A stretch of DNA of 64,000 nucleotides, from assembly GCA_007922225.1 (NCBI GenBank), contig ML680005.1, forward strand, positions 1,345,867 through 1,409,866, in the 5' to 3' direction. The notes beneath the pieces were generated by a model that saw nothing but the letters and a program-made list of their open reading frames with translations, did not search any database and had not been told where the DNA came from. A program made the translations under genes and the position numbers. Positions 24,001 through 36,000 of this stretch are shown one piece after another (the first letter of the stretch is position 1; the number at the start of each line of letters is the position of its first letter). This DNA is from Emydura subglobosa. Its lineage: Eukaryota; Chordata; Testudines; Chelidae.

Positions 24001-27000
24001 TGGAGGAGAGCGAATGTGATGCCAATTTTTAAAAAGGCTCCAGAGGCAATTCTGGCAATGACAGGCTGGTAAGCCTAGCTTCAGTACCAGGCAAATTGGT
24101 TGAAGCTATAGTAAAGAACAGAACGATCAGACACAGATGAACGCAATTTGTTGGGGAAGAGTCAACGTGGTTTTTGTAAAGGGAAATCACGCCTCACCAA
24201 GCTACACAAATTCTTTGCAGGGGTGAACAAGCAGGTGGACAAGGCTGACCCAGTGGATACAGTGTGCTTAGATTGTCAGAACACCTCTGACAAAGTCCCT
24301 CACCAAAGGCTCTTTAGCACAGTAAGCTGTCATGGGATAAAAGGGAAGATCCTCTCCTGGATCAGTGACTGGTTAAAAGACAGGAAACCCAGAGTAGGAA
24401 TAAATGGTCAGTTTTCAGAATGGAGAGAGGTAAATAGTGGTGTGTCCGCCAGAGATCTGTCCTGGAACCAGTCCTGTGCAACACATTCATAAATGATCTG
24501 GGAAAAGGGGTAAACAGTGAGGGGGCAAAGTTGGCAGATGATACAAAATTACTCAGGATAGTTAAGTCCAAAGCAGACTGCGAAGAGTAACAAAGGGACC
24601 TCACAAAACTGGGCGACTGGGCAACAAAATGGCAGATGAAATTCAGTGTTGATAAATGCAAAGTCATGCACATTGGAAAACAGAATCCCAACTATGCATA
24701 TAAAATGATGGGGTGTAAATTAGCTGTTACCAGTCAAGAAAGATCTTGGAGTCATTGTGGGTAGTGGCCTGAAACCATCCACTCAATGAGCAGCGACAGT
24801 CAAAGGAGCTAACGGAAGGTTAGGAATCATTAGGAAAGGGACAGATAATAAGACAGAAAATATTGTATTGCCTCTTTATAAATCTATGGTACGCCCACAT
24901 CTTGAATACTGCATGCAGATCTGGTCACCCCATCTCAACAAAGATACATTGGAATTGGAAAAGGTATAGAAAAGGGCAACTAAAATGATGCGGGTGTGGA
25001 ACAGCTTCCGTATGAGGAGAGACTTTTCAGCTTGGAAAAGAGACGACTAAGGGGGATATGACAGAGGTTGATAAAATCCTGACTGGTGTGGAGAAAGTGA
25101 ATAAAGACGTGTTGTTTACTTCACATAACACAAGAACTGGGGGTCACCAAATGAAGTTAATAGGCAGCAGGTTTAAAAGGAACAAGAGGAAATATTTCTT
25201 CACACAATGCGCAGTCAACCCGTGGAACTCCTTGCCGGAGGATGCTGTGAAGGCCAGGACTATATTTGGGGTTTTAAAAAGGACTAGATAAGTGCATGGA
25301 GGACAGGTCCATCAATGGCTATTAGCGAGGATGGGCAGGGATTGCTGTTTGCCAGAAGCGGAGAGTGGCCGACAGGGGGTGGATCACCCGATGATCACCT
25401 GTTCTGTTCATTCCCTTTGAAGCACCTGGCATGGGCCACGGTCGCACGACAGGACACTGGGCTAGCTGGCCCATTGCCCGACGCAGCGTGGCTGCGCTGA
25501 TGTTATTGTGTACCTCTCTCACAGCCCAGCAGCTCCACGCGCAAGAAGATGCCGTGGTGGAAGTCGTGTGGGATGATGCGGACGTGCCGGGCACGGATCA
25601 TGTGCTGGAAAGTCCTCACCACCGGCGTCGAGTCGTCAAAGTTCCCCAGGAACATCTGTAGGGAGAGCGACCGGCCGGCTCAACCTAGGACACTCTGCAC
25701 ATGTGCAGCCCCACCACACACCCCAAACACACGCACATGCACACACCCACACAACACACAAATGCACACGCACACACAGAAGTTTCCGCATGTCCAAATG
25801 CTCACACGGCCGCGACCCCACACACGCGCCCAAGGGCGCACACTCTCCTCCTGTGACCAAGTGGGATTTTTTTTCAGAATATTTTGTATGAATATTGGGC
25901 GTGCCTCAGTTTCCCCTACATGCTGCATGATTAACTGGGTGCGGGGGAGGGGTTTCTTTGCAGAAGAATCCAGAGATCCAGGTGGGGCCTGGGCCCAGCC
26001 CACAGCCCAGCAATTTGTTACCCAGCTACTGACTGACCCTGGCCCTCTGCGGAAGAACGGAGCCAGTCCGGAGGAGACCAGGGGACCCTGTTTGTCCCGG
26101 AAGAGGAACAAAAGACACATGGGCCCTGGGCTGCTAGAGACATGCTTCTGGCCTGGGGGAGGCTCTGGACACAGCCAGCTGGCCCCGGCCTGCTGTACCT
26201 TTCCCGCTCTCTCTGCTAGCCAAGGGCTTCCTACGCCGCGCATGCGACGAGCTGGCTGAGTCACTCCAGTCTAAGGAGTCGGGGTGCATGCCCCCCCAGG
26301 GGTCCGATTCAAGCGGGCTCCCTGGGGAGACTCGGGGGTGCTGCCAGCTCGGGGGAGACAGCTTCCCCAGCGAGGGAGGGCGACCCCAGGGGGCTAACGC
26401 GGTGAGGGGGCCCCCCAGGGACCGTTACGGAGCCGTGCGGGAGCCCTGCGCACCCGTGAGAAAAGCGTATCCCCCCGGACGCCCCCGCGCAGGGGCTGCA
26501 GGGCTGCTCCGGGGAGGTACCTTGGGCTCCGGCGGGGCGTCCGCAGAGACCTCCCGGTACTCGTTCCATCTCAGCCCGTCCGTGCTGAAGTGCAGGAGGA
26601 AGCTGGTAACGTAGGCGTCGGAGGAGCCTGCCCCCTGCACCACCACCCCTACGGGAGGAGAACACGGCACAGCTCAGACATGAGCTCTCCCTGTCCCACG
26701 GGCAGGGGCCCGGGGGAGACCAGGAACCGGCCCCCGCCTGTGAGTGCAGAGCAGCGGAGAGCTCCCCCGATGGCCTGGGTCCCCGGGAGCAGGGCTCTGG
26801 CGGGGAGGGTCTGCGGGGCGGCACCCCACCTGCACAGCCCGTCCGCCGGGATTTCTAGCGCGCACACCGCCGCAGTGCGGACGCCGGCTCCACGCGCATC
26901 CCGAGCCCTGCCCGCCGCCCCGCTCGCGGGAACCTCGGCCTCGCGTCCAGTGGCGGGGAGTGCCGAGGGCTGAGGACGTCCGCCCTGGATGCCCCTAGTC

Positions 27001-30000
27001 CTGGGGGGATGCAGGTGGCCCAGAGGTGCCAGCACCTTGCCCAGCCCGGGGTGCGGACAGCCAGCGCAGGGCACAGCGCAGCGGGGAGGTGCTAGCAGGC
27101 AGGATGGCACCAGCCTCCCTGCCCTGCCGTGGGGTGCTGGGGTCTCCTGCCCGTGTCCCGGCGAGCGCTGGGGCCAGGCATCTACCCGTGAGGTTCCTGG
27201 GCTCCAGCAGGTCCACCTGCAGGTACGGCGGCTTGGAGAGCAGCTCCTGGTACACGTCCGCTGGGGGCCCCCAGCCCTGCAGGTCGGAGCCGGGCAGCGC
27301 GTGGTTGAGGCGCCCCGCGCGGGCGGGGTTCTCCGGCTGCTGGGAGGAGGCCGTGAAGCACCTGTCCGGTAAGGAGGCCAGGCCCAGGGGGCCGTAGCAA
27401 CGGTCTGGCGGAGACACAGAGAAAGGGGGTCACAGGCTCCGCTGGCCACGCTGGGGCAGGCGGCTGGTGTCATGCGGGCTGGTTGGAGTGGGGGGGCAGC
27501 TAGTATATTGGGTGACATCAGCATGGCAGAATCATAATAATCCATGTGGGATAGGCCATGTCAGGTACTGTTAGGAAGGTTGTAATGTGCTAAGTAAGAT
27601 AATAATACTTATGTTCATGTGTGATATGTGACATGGAAGTTATAGATGTATTGGAGATATCTGTGTTTCAAATTGTGCTGCCTGGGCAACACCCCAGCTA
27701 GGAAGGCTGCAGAACAATGGCCTGCATAATGGCCCATTAAGGCATTCCCAGGTGCACGGGGCCCTGAGGGAGAGGCCAGCATCACCACTGAGTCACCAGA
27801 ACCTGCTTACATGACTCTGGACTCCATTTTAGCTCCTGTAAGTTTCACAGGCCGCATGGCCGGAGGAGGGGGTTTATAAGATCAAACCACAGGATCCATC
27901 TTTGTCTTTGTTCCTGTCCAGCTGCAGCCATACACCTACCTCTGGACCAATTCATCTTGCAACTGAACCGAAGGACTTAGACCCATCCAGGTACTGGATG
28001 TGAACCAGAGGAAACTATACAAGCCTGCAACTCCACATTTCTTCCAGAAACCTGATGTAAATGGACTTCTAATCATTTGTATAGCTGTGATTTACTTTAA
28101 CCCTTTAACATTTCTCTCATGGTTTATTTCTTTCTTTTTACAATAAACCTTTAGTTTAGTTACTAAAGGATTGGCTGACAGCGTGGTATTTTGGGTCAGA
28201 TCCAAACTTACATTGATCTGGTGCTGTGGCTGACCCCTTGGGGTCAGAGGGAACCTTTTTAGTAAAGAGCAGAGAGTTCTAGTAACTGGTCTCTTTACTG
28301 GACCTGGTGCTGATTTGGGAGCCAGGAGCTGGAATGCAGTGAAGGGGGCTGTGGGCATTCGTGGACTGGCTTCGTGATATCCAGTGTGGCGTGATCAGAA
28401 GCAGTTCGTGGCTGGTTGGGAAGCCGGGCTTCAGTGTCACCAAGCAGTGCTGGGAGAATCTGCTCTCCTTTTGCAGCCTGCCCTGACCTTGGCATTTTCA
28501 GGCATTTTCAGGGGGCTACCCTGGCCTCTGCTGCAGGCTCCGTGCGAGCGGCGGGGGCGCGCCCGGGGGGACAGGCCCGCTGGGGTCAGGACTTACCTCC
28601 CAGAGGGGGCAGCGGGAAGGTGATGAGCGGGGGGCTGGTGGAGGCAGCTGGGCTGGCCACGGTGGTGCCCGGGGCCCCGGTCATCGGCCCGGCGGGCGCG
28701 CTGGTCCTGTTCTCACCTGAGCGGGGGAAGAGCAGGGCGCCCGCATTTCTGCCTCAGTCCCTGCCGCTCTGCGCTAGACCAGCTCCCCCTGCCCTGCTGC
28801 CCCTAGCACTGCCTCCGTATAGCCCTGGGGTCCCCCCTGCCCCTCCGAGGGGCCGGGCTCCCCGTTTACATCCCAGTGAAAGGGGCAGCAGATCTCAGGT
28901 GAGCCCCGGTGGGGCTGCAAAACCTGCCCCGCGGCCGGCCACGCCGGGGGGCCTGCGCCCCCCCCGCTGGAGACAGCCCACGCTTTGCCCAGACCCCAGC
29001 AGGACAGCCGGGGGCTGTGGGTCAGGACTGAGGGGCATGGTCGGGGTGCCCGGGGCATGTGTTGTGAGCGACCTTCCCCTCCTGCCCCCAGCTGCCATGG
29101 CCCGAAGGCAGCAGCGCTGCCCCCTCGCCTCCCCCCTCGCCCGAGGCCCTCGCCGTGGAGCCCCAGGCCCACTGCCCCCACCCACACACCCCCCAGCGCA
29201 GGACTCACCTGCTTCCATGCAGTAGCAGCAGGCCTCACCCCTGCCCTCCACCAGCACCCGCCCCTGCGGAGAGAGAGGGTTGGAGCCACCCTGCGCCGCC
29301 CAGGGCCAGGGTCCGACCCCGGCTCTCCGGGATGCCAGCCCGGTGCCCAATGGGGCTCAAAGACATGTGGAGTCCAGCTGGCCCTGCCCGGGCACAGGAG
29401 CCGAGCTGGGGAGGTCGTGGGAAGGTCACATCCGGACCCCTTGAGTCCCATGAACCCCTGAGCCTCACCCTGGCCCCCCAAGCCAGCCAACCCCCCCCAA
29501 CAGTCCCCTGCTAAAGGGTCCGGTCCTGTCCAGCAAGGCCAGCTCCCACCAGCAGCCTGGGGCAGAGCCGGTGGGCGTGGCCGGGCTGCACCCGGGGCCG
29601 AGGGCAGGGGCTGGCATGGGCTCACCTCGGGGCAGGCCACGGTGCTGTAGGGGCAGTACGGGGAGCACTGCACCGTCAGGTTGGGCAGGCACTGGCACAC
29701 CTGGCACTGCCCCGAGCGCCAGCGGTCGCCGACGGCGTGCGGCCGGCCGTGGTGCTCACACTCCTCGCACGGCTCCGTCTGGCACCTGCACGGGGAGGGG
29801 CGCGGTCAGGGCTGGCCGGGGGGGACAGCGCCCGGCGGGAAGGGCCTGGGCCTCAACGTCCAGTCCCCAGATAAGACAGCCGGGCGCCTGGTCCCCACTG
29901 CCCCCCACCCCAGGGCCTGGGGCCTGCCCCCCACCCCACACCCCGGGGGTGACAGTCAGAGGCTCCCCAAACCAGCCCTTTCAGAGCCAGCCTAGACCCT

Positions 30001-33000
30001 GCGCAGAGGGGCTGGACCCGGGACGGCGGCTGCCCCGTTGGAGCCCCTCGAAACGCCGGACCCCCGCCCGAAAGCCCCGGTCGCCTGCTGGGGCGGAGGG
30101 CGCCCCCGGCCAGCCGCGTGTCTGCCCCCCCCCCGCGGCGTTACCTGCGCGCCTTGCGGTAGATGCCCCGGCACTGGCGCCCGTTGCCGTGCTTGCTGGG
30201 GTTGTTGGGGCTGCGGAAGGACCACTGGATGCTCTGCACCCCGCAGGGGCCCAGGCACTCGCCCCACGGAGACCAGGCCGACCAGCCGCAGTTCACTGGC
30301 GGCAGAGAGAGGGAAGGGGCGTGAGAGGAGCCCCCCCGTAGCCCCGGGCCGCTGCCCCCACCCATCCCTGGCCGCCGGGGGCAGCGGGACGGGGGCGAGC
30401 CATCAGGAGCGGAGGGTGCCCGGGGCCCGGCCCCACCTACCGGTGCATTCGGGGTTCTGCCGGCAGCGCTTCATCTGGCCGTCCTGGCAGGCGCAGACGC
30501 GGCAGTTCACCTTGACCAGCTGGCCGGGCCAGTAGCGCACGCCCTCCACCTGGCACGGGCACTCCCGGGGCCGCACGCACTGCTGCTCGCCGTCCAGCAC
30601 CAGCCCCTCCGGGCACCAGCAGCCTGCGGGGCGCAGCACGGGAGGGCAGGACGGGGGTACCCGCTTCCCGGCCCCATCGACGGCCACGCAGACACCCTTC
30701 CCTGGCCCCGGAGCAGCCTTTGCCCCCCCGAGGGATCTCCATGGGGAACCCCCCCGTGGCGAGGGTACCCCGGCACTGGGCCGCCCCCAGAACCGGGGCT
30801 TCATTTGCACCAGGGCTCAGCCCCCCACCCCTGGGCCTGGCCGTGCCTAGCCCCACCACCCGGACAGAGGCCGTGCCCGCTCGTGGGTCCCCCTCCCAGG
30901 CTCCCACCTGGGCCCCACCCCGCTGCGGCCCCCGCCCTCTCCTCCGCCCCCCCCGGCCATACCTGGGCTGCAGGGCCTGTCCTTCCGGCACTTGGCCTGG
31001 CTGGCCAGGTCGGCGCAGGACGTGGGGCACGGGGCGCAGGGCCGGCTCACCAGGCCCGCGGGGCAGGCGGTGGCGTTGAGGCAGCCTTCCAGCTGGCAGG
31101 CCTCTGCGGAGAGAGCCCGGGTGAGGGGCCCCCACGGCGCCACTTGGCCACCGAAGCCCGCCAGCCCTCACCGCCCACGGCCCAGCCACGGGAGCCCCAG
31201 GGCCGAGGAAGAGGTGCCCAGCCGGGCTCGACCCGTCTGCCGGGAGCAGCTCTTCTGGGCGCAGACGCCAGCCGGGCTGGTGGTGTTGCAGCAGCCCTGG
31301 TCCAAGGCCAGGCGCAGCAGCTCTGGGGGGGCCACGGGACCCCTGAGCCTGGCCACAGGGCCCGGGGGGCAGGGAAGGAGCTGCGAGACACGGCGTCTGT
31401 GACCCAGCGCCCGCCACGGGGCAGGAAGAGCTGCTCCGCCCCACGGAGCTGGTCCCCGGCGGGGGACGCTGGCCGTGGCCGGGGATGGGGAGCCCAGCCG
31501 CCACCCCGGGGACTCACTGATCTCCAGCGTGCTGGGCGAGGCCCCGGGCAGCGCGGTGCAGGGCCGGCCCCCGTTCCGGGGCGGGAGGCACTCCCGGCGC
31601 CGCACCACCACCCCGCGGCAGTCCTGGGTGCAGTTCGCCCACGTCGCCCACTGGCTCCAGGCCCCGTCCACTGCCGGGGAAGAGAAGGGAAGGGACAGGG
31701 CTCAGGGCGGGACCGGCCCCATCCCCTCTGTTCATCCCGCCCTGTGCCTGGCCGTATGGACATCCCTCTGTCCGTCCTGCCCTGTGCCTGGCCGTGCAGA
31801 CACCCCTCTGTCCGTCCCACACCCGGTAGTACGGACACCCCTCTGTCTGCCCTGCACCCGGCTGTACGCACACCCCGTCCCCTGCGCCACACCCGGCCGT
31901 GCAGACACCCCTCTGTCCCCCACGCCTGGCCCTATGGATACCGCTCTGTCCGCCCCACCCCATGGCTAGCCGTGTGCACCCCCCGGCGCAGTCCCACCTG
32001 GGCAGGCCACGGCGAAGCACTGCTGGGCCTGCGTCTCCTCGCCGTGGCAGTGGCGCAGCACGTCGTCGGCCCGCCGGGTGCAGACCCGCTGGCGGATCTG
32101 CAGGCCCGTCCCACACGACCGGCTGCAGGTGCTCCACGGGGCCCAGGGGCTCCACAGACCGCAGTCCCGCTCGTCGGAGGGCAGCCAGCCCCAGGCCTCA
32201 CTGCCGTCCGCACAGTCCGCCAGCCCGTTGCACACCTGCGGGCACACCACAGCGTGCTGCCGGGGAGAGGCAGAGACGGGCCAGGAGTGTCCGGCGCGGG
32301 GCGGGGCAGAAACCAGCCAAGGGAGCAGGGGACAGAGGGCAGGGCATGGGCAGGGCAGGGCAGGGCGCGGGGAGCCGACACCGGCGGGCAGGTGATGCAG
32401 GGCCATGCTGGGCGCTGCCGGGACACAGCAGAGCCACGTGCGCTGCACAGAGCAGCGGGCGCGAGGGCTGGCGGGTGCGATGCTCCGGCCGGCTCTGCCC
32501 TGCCAGTGCAGTGGCAGGCGGGGATGGAAGGGCTGGGAGGGGAGACGCCTGGCAGGCTGGCGGGGGCAGAGGGAGGGTGGCGTGGCAGGCCCCAGAGCAG
32601 GGTTGGGGCTCCCCCAGCAGCAGCCCGGGGGTGCCAGGGGTGGGATGGCCCGGCACCAGGAGCAGGGTGCGGAGGGGCAGCCAACCCGGAAGCAGAATCC
32701 TCGGCTGGGGGGGCGGGCGGTGCAGAGGCAGGCGGGCCATACCTGCTTAAAGGCGATGCACTTGCCCTCCGAGCAGGAGTACTCGGTGCAGGGTCCCGCC
32801 GTCTGGTTCCTCTCGCCCGGCGGGACCTGCTGCTCTGCAGGGGGGCAGAGGGGGGCAATGAGCCTGCCCGGGGATCCGCCAAGCACAGCCACTGCCCCCT
32901 GCCCACTGCCCCCTGCCCCGGCACAGCCACAGCCTGTGACACGCTGTGCCCCATGTGCACCCTCCTGGTGTGATGTGTGCATCATCCATGCTCACCCTGG

Positions 33001-36000
33001 CAGTGTAACTGTGCGTTGTGCGATGCAGTGTGCTGTGTGCGGTGTTCTGGGGATGCTCCTGGCAGACTGAGCATTATTGTTATGGTGGCGTGTTTCCTGC
33101 AATGTCACACACACACACAGACACGAAACTCTGCTGTGTTATAGCCCCACGTGTGTCTCCCGTGGCTTGGGCAGATGCAGACGAACACAAGGCTGTGTTT
33201 CCACACCCCACAGAGGCATCGCACAGGAACAATGGCCTGACCTGAGCACTGGTGAGCACTTTGGTCAAGTGGGAGCAATCATGCCTGTGGCTGGGAGACT
33301 TGTTAAAAGAAAGAGACGTCCCTGTCTCAGGGCCCCCCGGAATCCAGCTACACACGGACACCAGGACACTGACAACAGCCCCTGGGGAGGGGCCTGGCGC
33401 GAGAGGCATCACAGCCGGCTGGGGGCGAGACCGAAAAGCTACTGAAATATTATGTCGTTTAAGGCGCGAGTTACCTGTCAGTTACCTGTGATTAACTCCT
33501 TGACTCATTATTAATCTGACTTGGAATCACTTCATTTGTTTGTTTTATCTAAACAGGGCATGTGGACTGAGTGTGTGCAGAGCCCTCCCTTAGCATGCCA
33601 GAGCTGGGGCATAGCAATGTCTTTGATAAATTGATGGACAAATGGAAATGAGCGTGTAGGGTGCAGTGTGCAGCGCTGAACCCTGCAAGGCGGCAGTTCC
33701 CGGGGTTGCATCTGGGGCTGGGGGTGTTTGCTGGGGTCTATCCCAGGAGTGGCTGGCCAGAAACGCTCCTTCACTGGCATGTTCAATTACATGCAGGAGG
33801 CTGGGCGTGGGCTGACCCAGGAGTGGGTGGTTCACACAGCAAAGTGGGGTAAGTCGGCGCCCACAGTGAGGAATTGGGGTGACAGCTACACACCAGTCCG
33901 GATTTCAGGGGGGGAGCATCACACAGCCCCTGCCCGCTGGTCCCCACCATGTCACCGCCACGGCCCCTGTAGCTGGCGTTGCTGCCTCTCTGGGGTACGA
34001 GCTCTGATCAATGGGCCCATGTAGCCCTGTAGCCCCCCCTGTGCCGGATCAGACCAACTGGCCCATCAGCCCCGCTATTCCCACCCCCGTGGGTTGGGGC
34101 CTGTGGGGCGGCTGGAGCAGTCCCCCCTTTCCCAGTAGAGATGCTGCAGGAAGCGTCCCAGCCCTGTGCAGCGCCCCCCCAGCCTGCCAGCAGTGCCTGC
34201 AGCAGGGGCCCAGCTGCCCTTACCGCAGGCCAGCTCGTCCTCGCCCTGGGGGCAGTCGGGGGAGCCGTCGCACACCCGCGAGACGTTCACACACATGCGG
34301 TTGTTGCAGACGAAGAGCCCCGGGCAGGGCGGGATCTGGGTGGAGCCTGCCAGGGAAGGACCAGGAGGTCAGTGACTCTGTTACGGGGGCCAGGGCTCAG
34401 TTTATCAGCCTGGCCAGCCCTGGGGGTGCAGGTCTCCCTCTGCGCTGGGGCGGGGCTTAGCCCGCATGACCGCCCCTGGCTGGCTCATCCGTGGGAACCG
34501 AACCCAGGACCCGCCGATCTCACCGCGTGGGCCCCCGCGGCTGCAGCACAAGGGCCCGGCCCAGCAAACGGAGCCTTTGGCCCACTCGGCGGCGCTGTCC
34601 CCGGCTTGGGAGCCAGAGGGTCACACCAGGGACCCCAAGCAATGGGTCCAGTTGGTGCCCCCCACGCTGAGGACTCGGGTGGCCGGACAGCAGATATCGG
34701 AGAGGGGCGCACCCCACTGGGGGAGCAGTCCACGTAGGGGGGGTCACAGAGGGCCCAAGGGGCTGAGGGGACTCGGAACAACACGAAGAGAGGAGGCAGG
34801 GCCCCGGGAGATGGGGCTCCGAGCTCCCTGCCGGAGGGCTGGGTCCTGGAACCCGTGCCAGGGCGCTGGAGCCCGGAGACGCCTGAGCGTTCCCGGGGGC
34901 GCCCGGCTCACCACAGTTGTCGGCGCTCTCGTCCGACTGGTCCCGGCAGTGGGGGACGCCGTCGCACAGCTGCTGGTAGGGGATGCACTGGGCGCTGAGG
35001 GCGCAGGGGTGCTGGTCCAGCCCGCAGGTCCGGTTGCAGTCCAGCTCATCGCTGCCGTCCGGGCAGTCGGCCTCTTCGTCGCAGACCCAGCCGCGCGGCG
35101 TGCACTGCCCGCTGCGGCAGGGGAACTCGTAGCGGCCACACGGGGGCGCTGTGCGGGGAGGCAGAGGGAGCCGTCAGGGCCGGGTGCGGCCGGGGGGATC
35201 CCGCGGGGAGACCCCGGGGAGGGGACTCAGGGGCAGCTTTCCCCGGGCACAGCCCCTGCTCACTGCGCGCCACAGCTCCGACACCTCGACCCCCGCGGGG
35301 CGCCGTGGGGAGAGGGCAGGAGCCCTGGCTGTGGGGCGGGGGGCTCCCAGAAGGGGGCGCTGTGGGGAGTGGGGTGGGATGCTGGCTCTGGGGGGGCTCC
35401 CAGCAGGGGGTGCTGTGGAGAACGAGGCGGGGTGCTGGCTCTGGGGGAGGGGGCTCCTGGCAGGGGTGCCGTGGGGGGGGGACAGGAGCCCTGGCTGTGG
35501 GACAGGGGGCTCCAAGAAGAGGGTGCTGTGGGGTGGGGTGCTGGCTCGGGGGAGGGCTCCCAGCAGGGGGTGCCGTGGGGAGGGGACAGGAGCCCCGGCT
35601 GTGGGGCAGGGGGCTCCCAAAAGTGGGCGCCATGGGAAGCGGGGCAGAAGCTGGTTCCCACCGGTGCTGACCGGTCACCGTGCGGAAGCCGCGGCATGCC
35701 CCGGCGGTGCCCTGCCCTCTCACCTGTGGTGCGGCTGGCTGCCGGCGGGCGTGTGGCAGGCTGCGTTGCGGGCAGGGTGACGGGCAGGGGGGTGGGCCGG
35801 GCCAGCGGGCACCGTGCTGGGCTCTCGTCAGAGCCGTCCGCGCAGTCCCACGCGCCGTCGCACACCCGGGTCCGGCTGACACACGACCCGTCCGGGCACG
35901 GCAGCTGCCCCGGGGCACAGGTCACCCGGCCTGCAGCGGGCCGAGAACCCAGAGAGGGGCTGCCTCGCCAGCCTCCGCACCCGCGCCTGGCCGAGGGCGG

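Noticed and set aside
24148..24492. Reverse-transcriptase-like frame as a host gene
   Set aside because: It is part of a degraded CR1 LINE with flanking stops and the CR1 3' tail.
25515..25523. Donor gtacac eight bases past the chosen end of exon 43
   Set aside because: It leaves phase 2 and reads LDLa repeat 11 in the wrong frame.
30805..32973. 722-codon open frame on the plus strand
   Set aside because: Overlaps five SSPO exons antisense plus a minisatellite; low-complexity composition typical of GC-rich noise.
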